A DNA stretch of 37,544 nt from Spirochaetota bacterium (GTDB taxonomy: Bacteria; Spirochaetota; Spirochaetia; Treponematales; Rectinemataceae): assembly GCA_026398595.1 (NCBI GenBank), contig JAPLSO010000026.1, positions 1-37,544 of the forward strand, given 5' to 3'. Of this stretch, positions 8,810 to 16,803 are shown in pieces (the stretch's first letter is position 1; the number at the start of each line of letters is the position of its first letter). The notes beneath the pieces are model-generated. The model was not told the DNA's origin. It saw only the letters and a program-made list of their open reading frames with translations, and did not search any database. The translations under genes were made by a program, and so were the position numbers.

Positions 8810-8852
8810 AAAAAAAGACCGTGTGACGGGCCAGAAGGCCCGCCGCACGGTC
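8810..8852 (-). terminator. Strong intrinsic terminator between the nucleoside-binding protein and its ATPase gene
   Basis: GACCGTG (8817-8823) pairs with CACGGTC (8846-8852) and the inner CGGGCC (8827-8832) pairs with GGCCCG (8837-8842) around a four-base loop. A three-base symmetric internal loop separates the two stems. In the minus direction the stem is followed at once by seven U residues (8816-8810). It lies 41 bases after the stop of the binding-protein gene. It should end most transcripts there, with read-through into the ATPase and permeases. Confidence 0.9.
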
Positions 8853-8893
8853 CATGTTCGCCTGCCTCATGTGCCGGCAGGTCAATCAGGTTC

Positions 8894-9949
8894 TTACTTG
8901 ACGGGGATTTCCGAGACTTTAAGGGTTCCGGAAGCGATCTTGGCTTCGAAAGCCTTCACCTGCTTCATGATGTCGTCGGAGAGGTTGGGGTTCTTGTCGG
9001 GGAGTCCAACGCCCTTGTTGGCGACGTTGAAGGTCAGGAGCTGGCCGCCGGGGAACTTGCCGGTCATGGTCAGCTTGCAGACTTCATAGGCAGCAACGTC
9101 GACGCGCTTGGTCATGGAGGTGAGGACTGCGGACTTGGTGCCGTAGAGACCATCGGCGTACTGGTCCTTGTCGACTCCGACTCCCCACTTCTCCTCGCCT
9201 TTCTGCTGGCGTTCCTTGGCTTCCTTGATCATGCCGTTTCCGGTGCCACCGGCCGCGTGGAAGATGATGTAGGCGCCCTTGTTGAACTGCTTCTGGGCGA
9301 TGGCCTGCCCCTTGTCGGGGGCGGCGAAATCGCCGGCGTAGTCGACGAGGATCGTGAACTTGCCGTCATCGGCGACAAGGGACATATCGGCTTGGCGCTT
9401 CCAGCTCTTGTATTCGGGAAGAGCGGCCTGGATTCCCTGCTCGAAGCCGGCCTGGAATTTCTCGATAAGGGCGAACTGCATGCCGCCGAGGAAGCCAACC
9501 ATGTTCTGTCTAGCTGCCTTGGCCTTGAGGGCGGTCGCGACGCCGACGAGGAAGGAGCCTTCATGCTCGGCGAAGGAGGCGCTGACGACGTTGGGCTTCG
9601 GGACGGAGGAGTCGATGATCAGGAATTTGCGGGTGGGATAGTTGGTCGCCACATCGGTGATCGCCTTCTCGAAGAGGAATCCTGAAGCGATGATGATGTT
9701 CATGTTCTCGTCGGCAAACGCGGAGATGTTCGGGACATAGTCGGCTTCGGCCGTAGACTGCAGGTATTTGTAGTTGGCCTTCGGAAGGTTGTTGTCTTTG
9801 GCAAAGCGGAGGACGCCTTCCCACGTGCTCTGGTTGAATGACTTGTCGTCGATACCGCCCGTATCGGTGACGAAACCGACCTTGAACTGGGCGAAGGCGG
9901 GAGCCGCCACGAGGGCGACGATAAGAAACGCGAACAATGCTTTTTTCAT
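8894..9949 (-). CDS. Purine-nucleoside-binding protein (BMP/PnrA family)
   Basis: The 351-residue protein starts with a signal peptide (MKKALFAFLIVALVAAPAFA, cleavage before Q). The mature N-terminus is FKVGFVTDTGGIDDKSFNQS, diagnostic for the BMP family, which includes Treponema PnrA (TmpC) and Borrelia BmpA. Later come TAEADYVPNISAFADENMN, FHAAGGTGNGMIKEAKE and GVGVDKDQYADG, the nucleoside-binding segments of the family. It lacks the lipobox Cys found in PnrA, so it may be soluble in the periplasm. The start was set at 9949 because GGGAGGA lies six bases before that ATG. It is the first gene of the importer unit and has its own promoter and terminator. Confidence 0.93.
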   Translation of the reverse strand: MKKALFAFLIVALVAAPAFAQFKVGFVTDTGGIDDKSFNQSTWEGVLRFAKDNNLPKANYKYLQSTAEADYVPNISAFADENMNIIIASGFLFEKAITDVATNYPTRKFLIIDSSVPKPNVVSASFAEHEGSFLVGVATALKAKAARQNMVGFLGGMQFALIEKFQAGFEQGIQAALPEYKSWKRQADMSLVADDGKFTILVDYAGDFAAPDKGQAIAQKQFNKGAYIIFHAAGGTGNGMIKEAKERQQKGEEKWGVGVDKDQYADGLYGTKSAVLTSMTKRVDVAAYEVCKLTMTGKFPGGQLLTFNVANKGVGLPDKNPNLSDDIMKQVKAFEAKIASGTLKVSEIPVK

Positions 9950-10022
9950 TCGGAATCCTCCCTGGATAGTAGCCTGGATGGCGTCCGATTCCCGATCCCA
10001 AGACCGGTAGAACGCCGAAACA

Positions 10023-10051
10023 ATAGTAAATCCGAGGTCTCCCCTTGTCAA
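10023..10051 (-). promoter_or_regulatory. Promoter of the nucleoside-binding protein gene
   Basis: On the minus strand, a perfect -35 TTGACA (10051-10046) is followed after 17 bases by TACTAT (10028-10023). This places the start of transcription near 10016 and gives a leader of about 67 bases. No purine-riboswitch-like fold was recognised in that leader. It is divergent from the promoter at 10087-10115, with only 35 bases between the two -35 boxes. Confidence 0.75.
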
Positions 10052-10086
10052 TGATATTTTCCGGCAAGCATTGCACACATTTTTTC

Positions 10087-10115
10087 TTGACAGCTTCGGC
10101 TACCTCGTTTATGCT
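10087..10115 (+). promoter_or_regulatory. Promoter of the SDR/SorC-regulator operon (left end of the polyol island)
   Basis: A perfect TTGACA (10087-10092), a 17-base spacer ending ACCTCGTT, and TATGCT (10110-10115) form a consensus sigma-70 promoter. The same arrangement, including the spacer end ACCTCGTT directly before the -10 box, occurs in reverse orientation at 21221-21249. Confidence 0.85.
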
Positions 10116-10121
10116 AGAGTT

Positions 10122-10146
10122 TGAGCAGAAATTCAATATCTGAGCA
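10122..10146. promoter_or_regulatory. 25-bp palindromic operator, left copy (probable SorC-regulator site)
   Basis: Half-sites TGAGCAGAAATT and AATATCTGAGCA flank a central C at 10134. Seven bases separate it from the -10 box, so it covers the transcription start and should act as a repressor site. A nearly identical 25-bp element lies at 21191-21215 (24 of 25 positions match on the opposite strand). The SorC-family regulator encoded at 11091-12077, between the two copies, is the obvious candidate to bind them. Confidence 0.75.
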
Positions 10147-10180
10147 TTGGCTCCATGCTACTATTTATAAGGAGAAAATT

Positions 10181-10899
10181 ATGCGTATGCAGAATAAGAC
10201 GGCTATAGTGACTGGTGGAGCCCAAGGTATCGGAAAGGCATATTCAATAGGACTCGCACGCGAAGGCGCCAACGTCGTCATTGCCGATCTGGATGAAGCC
10301 AAGGGCAGACTGCTCGAGGAATCGATCCGCACTTCGGGAGGAAGAGCCCTTTTTGTCCGCACCGACGTCAGTAAAAAAGAGGACACCATCGCTCTGGTCC
10401 AGAAGGCCGTAGATGCCTTCGGCGCCATGGGGAGCCCGTCTGTGAGATAAGCGAGGCCAAGTGGGATAGGCAAATGGCGGTGAACGCAAAGGGGACCCTC
10501 TTCTGCAGTCAGGCGGCTGCAGAGGTTATGAAGAAGCAGAAGAGAGGAAAAATCATCAACATTTCGTCTATCGGAGCCCTCGCGGCCCAGGCCGGACTCT
10601 GCGCTTACCATTCGACCAAAGCCGCGGTGCTGACGATCACGAGATCGCTGGCGCTGGAGCTTGTACCATGGAATATCCAGGTGAATGCCGTCGTTCCGGG
10701 TACGACGAATACAGGCATGGCTGAGCGCGCCATGAGCGATCCTTCATTCACAAAGCAAGTAGTGGACCCTATACCGATGGGCAGGCTCGGAAATCCCGAA
10801 GAATTGCTCGGCGCCGTTCTGTATTTCGCGACGAGCGATTCCAATTACTGCACGGGTCAGACCCTGGTCGTCGACGGCGGTGTCCTCGCCTTCTGTTGA
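10181..10899 (+). pseudogene. Short-chain dehydrogenase/reductase broken by an internal deletion
   Basis: ATG 10181 is preceded by AAGGAG (10169-10174). The first part encodes MRMQNKTAIVTGGAQGIGKA with the Rossmann TGxxxGIG motif and runs to KAVDAFG at about 10423. There the frame changes. In the new frame the protein resumes at HGEPVCEISEAKWDRQ, followed by the catalytic IINISSIG and YHSTK (YxxxK), and ends normally with TGQTLVVDGG. The segment normally between these parts, about 15-20 residues with the conserved NNAG motif, is absent. The gene is thus inactive as sequenced. It heads the plus-strand operon of the polyol island. An intact SDR is encoded 1.5 kb downstream and could cover its role. 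Original substrate probably a polyol or keto-sugar (inference). Confidence 0.8.
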
Positions 10900-11090
10900 T
10901 GATCGGCTCCAATATTGATATGCAGACGCGACGCATGGACACCCTCTTAACAAGAAGGCTCAAAGGCCGTATCCTATGCACCCGCATCTGTCACTCAACC
11001 CACTGTTCACTCGATGTTTTGCTTTATGGGCAAAGGTTTTTCATCGGTGGATGCTTCGATGGAATTGGATAGTTGGAGGGTATTCGAGAG

Positions 11091-12077
11091 ATGGAAAGAA
11101 CGGGAGGAATGAAATCCGCTCCTCTTGGGGATGATTCCGAAGAGGATCTCATTACCCGGATTGCGTGGCTTTACTATAAGGAAAAGCTGACACAGGCCGA
11201 GATAGCCGAAAGAATATTCCTCTCGCGGCAGAAAGTTCAACGCTACCTTGAAAAAGCCCGAGATCTTGAGATAATACGCTTTACGCTCAAACATCCTCGC
11301 GTAAACCTCCTCGGAATAGAGGAGAGTTTAAAGAAAAAATTTGGATTGGAGGATGCCGTCGTTATTCCTTCATCTAACGCCGATGCGGATAACCTGAGAA
11401 AATCTTTCGCCATGGGCGGCGCCTATTATCTGGAACGCAGGCTGAACGTCGCCGGAGACTGCACGCTCGGCGTCGGATGGGGCAACACAACGGCGTATCT
11501 TGCCGATTATTTCGAACCGCAGAGCATCGAAGGCAAGGTGACTGTCGTCTCGCTCATCGGAAATTTGATGTTGAACGTTTCCATGAATCCCTTTCTATTG
11601 GGCCAGAAAATCGCCGAAAAGCTCGATGCCGAATTTTATAATATTTGGGCGCCAGCCATCGCACAGACAAAGGAGAGGGCCGAAGCCTTCAAATCGGAAC
11701 CTTGGATCCACGACGTGCTCGACATCGCATGCAGGGCTGATATAAACATCATTTCAATAGGCGAGGTTTCCAGATCGGCGAGCCTATTCCAGATGGGGTA
11801 TCTTTCGGGAGAGGATCTCAAACGCTTGATGGGTAAAGGAGCGGTGGGCGATATTCTCAGCCGTTTCTTCGACGCGGACGGTAACATCATCGAGGACGAA
11901 GTGCACGACCGAGTGGTAGCGATACCACTGGAAACCTTGAGGGACGAAAATAAAGTTTGCATAGGCGTCGCGGCGGGTGCATCTAAAACTCGCGCCATTA
12001 TCGCTGCCATCCATCAGCGTTACATTAGCGTTTTGATCACCGATGAGAGTACGGCCAGGGAGATCCTGAAGTTTTGA
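11091..12077 (+). CDS. SorC-family transcriptional regulator (sugar-binding domain)
   Basis: The protein is about 328 residues. Near residues 20-62 it has a helix-turn-helix reading ITRIAWLYYKEKLTQAEIAE and RIFLSRQKVQRYLEKARDL, typical of SorC/DeoR-type regulators. A sugar-phosphate-sensing domain of the PF04198 family follows (LGVGWGNTTAYLADYF, then INIISIGEVSR, and GVAAGASKTRAIIAAI near the C-terminus). These proteins bind phosphorylated sugars or polyols as effectors. The start is uncertain: ATG 11091 has GGAGGG upstream at a long spacing, and ATG 11109 or TTG 11073 are alternatives. It lies between two copies of the same palindromic operator at 10122 and 21191 and is their likely regulator. 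Confidence 0.9.
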   Translation: MERTGGMKSAPLGDDSEEDLITRIAWLYYKEKLTQAEIAERIFLSRQKVQRYLEKARDLEIIRFTLKHPRVNLLGIEESLKKKFGLEDAVVIPSSNADADNLRKSFAMGGAYYLERRLNVAGDCTLGVGWGNTTAYLADYFEPQSIEGKVTVVSLIGNLMLNVSMNPFLLGQKIAEKLDAEFYNIWAPAIAQTKERAEAFKSEPWIHDVLDIACRADINIISIGEVSRSASLFQMGYLSGEDLKRLMGKGAVGDILSRFFDADGNIIEDEVHDRVVAIPLETLRDENKVCIGVAAGASKTRAIIAAIHQRYISVLITDESTAREILKF

Positions 12078-12151
12078 AAATGAGGTCCAATCGGCGACTA
12101 CTGCAAGCGGCCGATATACCAATATAAAAACGTTTTTTAGGAGAAAATACC

Positions 12152-12385
12152 ATAGAGAAGACAAAGGATGTGCTTGGCATGATCAGGACGCACAGCTTCA
12201 CGGCGATGGTCGAGGCGGCTGATGTTGTGGTGAAGGTGGCAAAGGTTGGATTCGAAAAGATTGAAGGAAGATATGTGACCGTGATGGTTCGTGGCGACTT
12301 GGCCGCCTGCCGCGCGGCTGTGGATGCAAAAACGAGTTCCAGCGTGCTTCTCAACAGCGGCCAAAAAAGCTCGAGCTATTATTGA
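12152..12385 (+). pseudogene. Decayed BMC-H shell-protein gene outside the main microcompartment locus
   Basis: Translated from 12152 the frame reads IEKTKDVLGMIRTHSFTAMV, then EAADVVVKVAKV, GFEKIEGRYVTVMVRGDL and AACRAAVDA. It is clearly homologous to the intact BMC-H proteins at 33145 and 34116, which read [20 protein letters not shown] at the same place. Three kinds of damage are seen. The expected start is ATA instead of ATG although AGGAG (12139-12143) is well placed. Three residues (DLV) are lost at 12247/12248. After AAVDA (about 12325) the shell-protein C-terminus is replaced by unrelated KTSSSVLLNSGQKSSSYY. A GTG at 12170 could start a shortened product, but it would lack the first strand and the C-terminus. 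It lies between the SorC regulator and an SDR. Confidence 0.85.
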
Positions 12386-12415
12386 GTATAAATTTGCGTT
12401 CAACGGAGTGAAACG

Positions 12416-13171
12416 ATGATTGGTCCAAGATTCGTAGGGAAAGTTGTAGTTGTCACAGGCGCCGGACAAGGGATCGGAAGACAAATCTCCATAGATATGG
12501 CTGACGAAGGTGCCACGGTCGTCCTTTGCGATATCAATGCTTCATATATCGACAAAGTTATGGGCGAGATATGCAGAAACGGGGGAAAAGCCTTTTCCGG
12601 CCTCTGCGATGTGTCCGATAGGGCTCAGATTGACAAGCTCGTCGCGAAGGTCATCGCCGATCATAGCCGCTTTGATATCCTCGTCAATAACGCCGGCGTC
12701 CTTGTTCCGGCGACAATAGAGGAGACGACCGATCAGCTCATAGACACGACGATAGACATCAATCTAAAAGCCGTCCTCTGGATGATCCGCGCCGTGACCC
12801 CGATCATGAAGAAAGTGAAATATGGCAGAATAGTAAATATTTCCTCGATTACAGGGAAAAATGGCGATAACACTTCAACTTTCGTTTATGGAGCAACCAA
12901 AGGGGCAGTGATGTCTCTCACGCGCTCCGTCGCGCGGCAGCTCGGCCCCTACGGGGTCACCTGCAACGCAGTTGCTCCTCATGCCATTATGACAAAAATG
13001 ATGACTTACTGGGATGACGCAAAGAAGAAAGTCGCTTCAGAAAAGATCCCCGTCAAGAGGCTGGGCACGCCAAGCGACGTGTCCCAGGCCGTACTCTTTC
13101 TTGCTGCCGATGAATCCTCGTTTATCAACGGAGAAGTACTCAATATCAACGGCGGATATTATATGGATTGA
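12416..13171 (+). CDS. Short-chain dehydrogenase/reductase, probably polyol or sugar dehydrogenase
   Basis: The protein is 251 residues, the usual length of classical SDRs. It has the cofactor motif VVVTGAGQGIGRQ near residues 10-22, the acidic residue of NAD-preferring enzymes in LCDIN, the structural motif LVNNAGV, and the catalytic Ser-Tyr-Lys set (NISSITG, then YGATK). It ends with INGEVLNINGGYYMD. ATG 12416 has GGAG about eight bases upstream. The stop codon of an overlapping upstream frame (TGA 12417-12419) coincides with this start, which suggests former translational coupling. It converges with glpK with a 10-base gap and no terminator. The kinase and zinc dehydrogenase nearby suggest oxidation of a polyol, but the substrate is not known. 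Confidence 0.92.
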   Translation: MIGPRFVGKVVVVTGAGQGIGRQISIDMADEGATVVLCDINASYIDKVMGEICRNGGKAFSGLCDVSDRAQIDKLVAKVIADHSRFDILVNNAGVLVPATIEETTDQLIDTTIDINLKAVLWMIRAVTPIMKKVKYGRIVNISSITGKNGDNTSTFVYGATKGAVMSLTRSVARQLGPYGVTCNAVAPHAIMTKMMTYWDDAKKKVASEKIPVKRLGTPSDVSQAVLFLAADESSFINGEVLNINGGYYMD

Positions 13172-13181
13172 GCAGTTCCGC

Positions 13182-14681
13182 TCATCGGGCCCAGTTGAAG
13201 GTCCTCTCCACAGCCCTTTTCCAATCGCCGTAGAGGTCATCCCGTAGGGTTTTTTCCATATTAGGCTCGAATACTTCTCGGAGTTTCCATTTTTCTTCCA
13301 CTTCTTCGATGCTTTCCCAAAAACCCACGCCTAAACCCGCCAGGTAACAAGCCCCCAGGGACGCCATCTCGGTGATAGCTGGCTTCTCCACGGCGATACC
13401 CAGGATGTCAGCTTGGAACTGCAGGAGGAAACTGCTCCGTGTCACTCCTCCGTCCACTCTGAGGGAGGAAGGAATAACAGCGCTGTCTTGCCGCATCGCC
13501 TCGATCATATCCCGAGTCTGATAGGCAATGGACTCTATGGCGCTTCTGGCGATGTGCTCGATAGTGGTTCCCCGGGTGATGCCGATAATCAGCCCTCTGG
13601 CATACATGTCCCAATAGGGGGCGCAGAGACCGGTAAAAGCCGGAACCATGTATACCCCGCCCGTGTCCGACACTTTTTCGGCCAGGGCGCTGCATTCCGA
13701 CGCATCCTTGAAGAGATGAAGCCCCACTTGAAGCCACTCGATCGCCGCTCCACCGATGAAGCTGACCCCTTCGAGGGAGTATTCAACTTTATCCCCGATC
13801 TTCCACCCGAGATCAGTGGTGAGGCCGTTCCGGGACAGGAAAGGGCTCTCACCCGTGTTCATCATCACGGCGATTGATGTGCCGTAAGTATTTTTGACCA
13901 TGCCCGGGTGAAAACAACCTTGTCCGAACATGGCGGCCTGCTGATCCCCTGCATCTCCCGCGATGGGGATCCTCAGCCTGCCGAAGATGGATTCGTGCGT
14001 AAGTCCGATTATTCCACTACTTGGAAACAGCTTCGGCAATATATTACGGGGAATACCTATCCATTCCAAGATTTCCTGATCCCACTCCACCGTGTGTATG
14101 TTCAGGAGCATCGTCCTCGAGGCGTTCGAATAGTCGGTGCCGTGGATTTCTCCCTTTGTCAGATTCCAGATCAGCCATGAATCGATAGTACCCATGCAGA
14201 TATTGTCTTTTTCCACTTGCTCGCGTACGCCATCCACATTGTCCAAGATCCACTTTATCTTCGTCGCCGAAAAATACGCGTCTATGACCAGCCCAGTTTT
14301 TTCAGTTATTGATTTTTCGCGGCCGGCGGCTTTAAGTTCGTCACATATTTCGGCCGATCGGCGGCATTGCCAGCAGATCGAATTGTATACCGGCTTCCCT
14401 GTATCGCGTTCCCAAAGCACTGTGCTTTCCCTTTGGTTGGTAATACCGATACCGTTCAATTCCTCTGGCCCGACACCTCCCATTACCAATGCCTCGTGCA
14501 TGCAGTCCCGCACCGAATTCCATATCTCGACCGGGTCGTGTTCCACCCAGCCCGGTTTGGGATATATCTGTCTCAGTGCACGATACGCCATCGAGTGAAT
14601 CTCCCCACTGTGATTGAAGAGAATAACCCGACTTCCCGTAGTCCCCTGATCTATCGACAAAATATAGCCTGGTTTCCTCAT
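13182..14681 (-). CDS. glpK: Glycerol kinase
   Basis: The 499-residue FGGY kinase has the size of glycerol kinase and aligns along its whole length with the bacterial enzyme (ATP + glycerol to glycerol-3-phosphate). The N-terminal ATP site is ILSIDQGTTGSRVILFNHSG. Substrate residues appear in GITNQRES (Arg-Glu), DAYFSATKIKWILD (Tyr) and AGDAGDQQAAMFGQ (catalytic Asp). Further motifs are CAPYWDMYARG, SIAYQTRDMIEAM and the second ATP-site loop DGGVTRSSFL. The start at 14681 is supported by GGAGG upstream; a start at 14714 would add twelve unlikely residues. It is the last gene of the minus-strand polyol operon. A related polyol substrate remains possible, because the regulon also contains an SDR and a zinc dehydrogenase. 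Confidence 0.93.
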   Translation of the reverse strand: MRKPGYILSIDQGTTGSRVILFNHSGEIHSMAYRALRQIYPKPGWVEHDPVEIWNSVRDCMHEALVMGGVGPEELNGIGITNQRESTVLWERDTGKPVYNSICWQCRRSAEICDELKAAGREKSITEKTGLVIDAYFSATKIKWILDNVDGVREQVEKDNICMGTIDSWLIWNLTKGEIHGTDYSNASRTMLLNIHTVEWDQEILEWIGIPRNILPKLFPSSGIIGLTHESIFGRLRIPIAGDAGDQQAAMFGQGCFHPGMVKNTYGTSIAVMMNTGESPFLSRNGLTTDLGWKIGDKVEYSLEGVSFIGGAAIEWLQVGLHLFKDASECSALAEKVSDTGGVYMVPAFTGLCAPYWDMYARGLIIGITRGTTIEHIARSAIESIAYQTRDMIEAMRQDSAVIPSSLRVDGGVTRSSFLLQFQADILGIAVEKPAITEMASLGACYLAGLGVGFWESIEEVEEKWKLREVFEPNMEKTLRDDLYGDWKRAVERTFNWAR

Positions 14682-14710
14682 GGCGCCTTCCTCCATCCGA
14701 TTTCCGGGGC

Positions 14711-15748
14711 TCAAGGCGATATCAGCACTTTCAACATCGCTTCGCTTTTCAGGGATTCAAAAGCATCCTGAATTTTATCGAGAGGGAATTTGACTGAAAT
14801 ATATTTTTTTAGATTAAAAGTGCCGTCCGTGACCCAGGACAGTACCTTCTTATTCTGCGCTACTGTCGAAGCGTGAGAGCCGAATATGGACAGTTCCTTG
14901 TAATGTATCGTGTTACTGTTGAGGAAACCCATGCCTTCGCCCGGAATACCGCCGAAAAGGCTGATCCTCGCCCGCTTGGCCGCAATCGCGAGGGCTGAAA
15001 TGTGAGCAGCCCCCGAAGGCGCAGCCGTGATGATGACATCGGCTCCATCGCCCATAGTCATCTCGCGCACATACTCGACGACATCAACCTTCATTGTGTC
15101 GATGATTGAGACATCGGGCAGAAGGCCTTCGACAATTTTGAGCCTGGAACCCGATATGTCGGCGATGATGACTCTCTTGGCCCCTTGGATCAGTGCCAAT
15201 TCGGCGTGAACGCATCCGATGAAACCGGCGCCGAAAATGAACACGCTGTCCTCGGGCCCGATTTTTAAAAAGCTCTGCCCGTTCAGACAGCAAGCGGCTG
15301 GTTCCACAATGACAGCCACATCCGTCGAGACGACCTCGTCGATCTTGAGAACGTTCCCCCTGAAAAACGCTTCGGCGGGAATTTCCATGTATTCGGCGAA
15401 GGTGCCGTCGAAATCAAAACCGATTGTGCGTAGATTCTCGCACATGTTCGTCGCGCCTGTCCTGCACCATCTACAATGACCGCAGCCTATAGCTGGGACG
15501 GTCATCACCCTGTCGCCGGGCTTGAAACCTATAACGTTTTTACCGATTTCCTGAATGACTCCGCAAGCTTCATGTCCGATGATTCTTGGCGCGGCGATGC
15601 GCTCACTGCCGAACCTGTAAGTGCGCAGATCGGTTCCGCATATGGCCGCCGACACTATCTTGACGACTGCGGAATCATCCTTTGCTCTCGGCCTCTCGCT
15701 CTCCCGCAACGACATCTTTTTATCTTCGAGATATGTAAAGGCTTTCAC
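14711..15748 (-). CDS. Zinc-containing alcohol/polyol dehydrogenase (medium-chain family)
   Basis: The 345-residue protein is a medium-chain dehydrogenase. The catalytic zinc ligands are seen in AAICGTDLRTY and IIGHEACGVIQEIG. The structural zinc site is CGHCRWCRTGATNMCEN with its four cysteines. The NAD site is VFIFGAGFIGCVHAEL followed by VIIADIS, whose Asp favours NAD. It resembles sorbitol/threonine dehydrogenases rather than ethanol dehydrogenases. It lies between the CUT2 permeases and glpK, all in one direction. It probably oxidises the imported polyol or sugar, or an intermediate; the exact substrate is not evident. Confidence 0.9.
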   Translation of the reverse strand: MKAFTYLEDKKMSLRESERPRAKDDSAVVKIVSAAICGTDLRTYRFGSERIAAPRIIGHEACGVIQEIGKNVIGFKPGDRVMTVPAIGCGHCRWCRTGATNMCENLRTIGFDFDGTFAEYMEIPAEAFFRGNVLKIDEVVSTDVAVIVEPAACCLNGQSFLKIGPEDSVFIFGAGFIGCVHAELALIQGAKRVIIADISGSRLKIVEGLLPDVSIIDTMKVDVVEYVREMTMGDGADVIITAAPSGAAHISALAIAAKRARISLFGGIPGEGMGFLNSNTIHYKELSIFGSHASTVAQNKKVLSWVTDGTFNLKKYISVKFPLDKIQDAFESLKSEAMLKVLISP

Positions 15749-15819
15749 GATAATCCTCCTGCCTCTATCCGCGATCGACTAACGCTAGCCCTAAACGGCT
15801 CCAATCTTGGTGCAAAGAT

Positions 15820-16803
15820 TCATTTGACTATGGAATGCCGAAATTTGTTCCGGTCCGTCGTCGCGATGCTCATCGCGATCGCGATGATGCCAAGGACGAC
15901 CATCTGGGTATCCATTCCGGTGCCGATCATGCGCATCCCGGATTGTATCCATGTGATAATAATGACGCCCAAAAGGGTGTTCTGCGGTCCTCCGTTTCCT
16001 CCCCGAAGGGATGTACCGCCGGCGACGACGCTGGCGAAGAGCGGGATCATCATCTGCCCGCCTATCTCTACCGATCCTCCGCCCAATTGCGACATGTAGA
16101 AAACACCAGCCGCTCCCGCGAGAGTTCCGCTGAGGGTAAATACGAGGATCCTCTGCCAGTCGATATTTATGCCCGAAAGCGCCGCTGCCCGCGAGTTTCC
16201 CCCTATCGCGTAGGTTCGTCTCCCGAAAGGTGTCAGCGCTGCCAGCGCCGTGCAAAGAAGCCATATTGCTATCGACCAGTAGAAAACGGATGGAATGCCC
16301 GCAATGAAGGTTGTTGAAATATTTCTGAAACCAGTGTGCTCCATAAGATGGAGGAAGCCCTTGGATGTGAGGAGGGAGATCCCATCCACCACTATCGAGA
16401 TGCCCAGCGTGGCCATAAAGGACGGCACACCGAGTTTGGCGACGAGGATGCCGTTAATGAAACCTATTCCCGCGCATACGATCAAGACTAAGGGAATAAC
16501 CCATAGTCCGAAATCTTCGATGTAAATCACGCAAATGAGGGCCGAGAGCTTCATCACGCTGATGCTGGAAAAATCGAAGGATCCCATCATTACAACGAAT
16601 GTCAGTCCGCATGCGGCTATCAGAAAGTACGACATCGCATAGACGAGAGTGACGGTCCCCTGATAACTCAGGAAAGTAGGAGTTATCAATTGGAAAACGC
16701 ATATCACGGCGACTACAACTATGAATGGTATGCGCGTGGGTGATAAGACTTTTTCCGAAAGGAATTTTCCTCCGGATCCTCTTCCATCATCGTTATTGAT
16801 CAT
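15820..16803 (-). CDS. Sugar ABC transporter permease, RbsC/CUT2 type (second copy)
   Basis: The 327-residue membrane protein of the PF02653 family has about eight to ten spans. Typical RbsC-type motifs are MMGSFDFSSISVMKLSALI, INGILVAKLGVPSFMATLGI, and GGNSRAAALSGINIDWQRIL, the loop that contacts the ATPase. Near the C-terminus are VAGGTSLRGGNGGPQNTLLG and the family ending. Its start overlaps the previous permease gene by four bases (16800-16803). The two permeases are related but diverged, so the transporter core is probably a heterodimer. Confidence 0.92.
   Translation of the reverse strand: MINNDDGRGSGGKFLSEKVLSPTRIPFIVVVAVICVFQLITPTFLSYQGTVTLVYAMSYFLIAACGLTFVVMMGSFDFSSISVMKLSALICVIYIEDFGLWVIPLVLIVCAGIGFINGILVAKLGVPSFMATLGISIVVDGISLLTSKGFLHLMEHTGFRNISTTFIAGIPSVFYWSIAIWLLCTALAALTPFGRRTYAIGGNSRAAALSGINIDWQRILVFTLSGTLAGAAGVFYMSQLGGGSVEIGGQMMIPLFASVVAGGTSLRGGNGGPQNTLLGVIIITWIQSGMRMIGTGMDTQMVVLGIIAIAMSIATTDRNKFRHSIVK

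Noticed and set aside
9950..10016. Purine riboswitch before the nucleoside-binding protein gene
   Set aside because: The leader is only about 67 bases and no three-way-junction core motifs were found.
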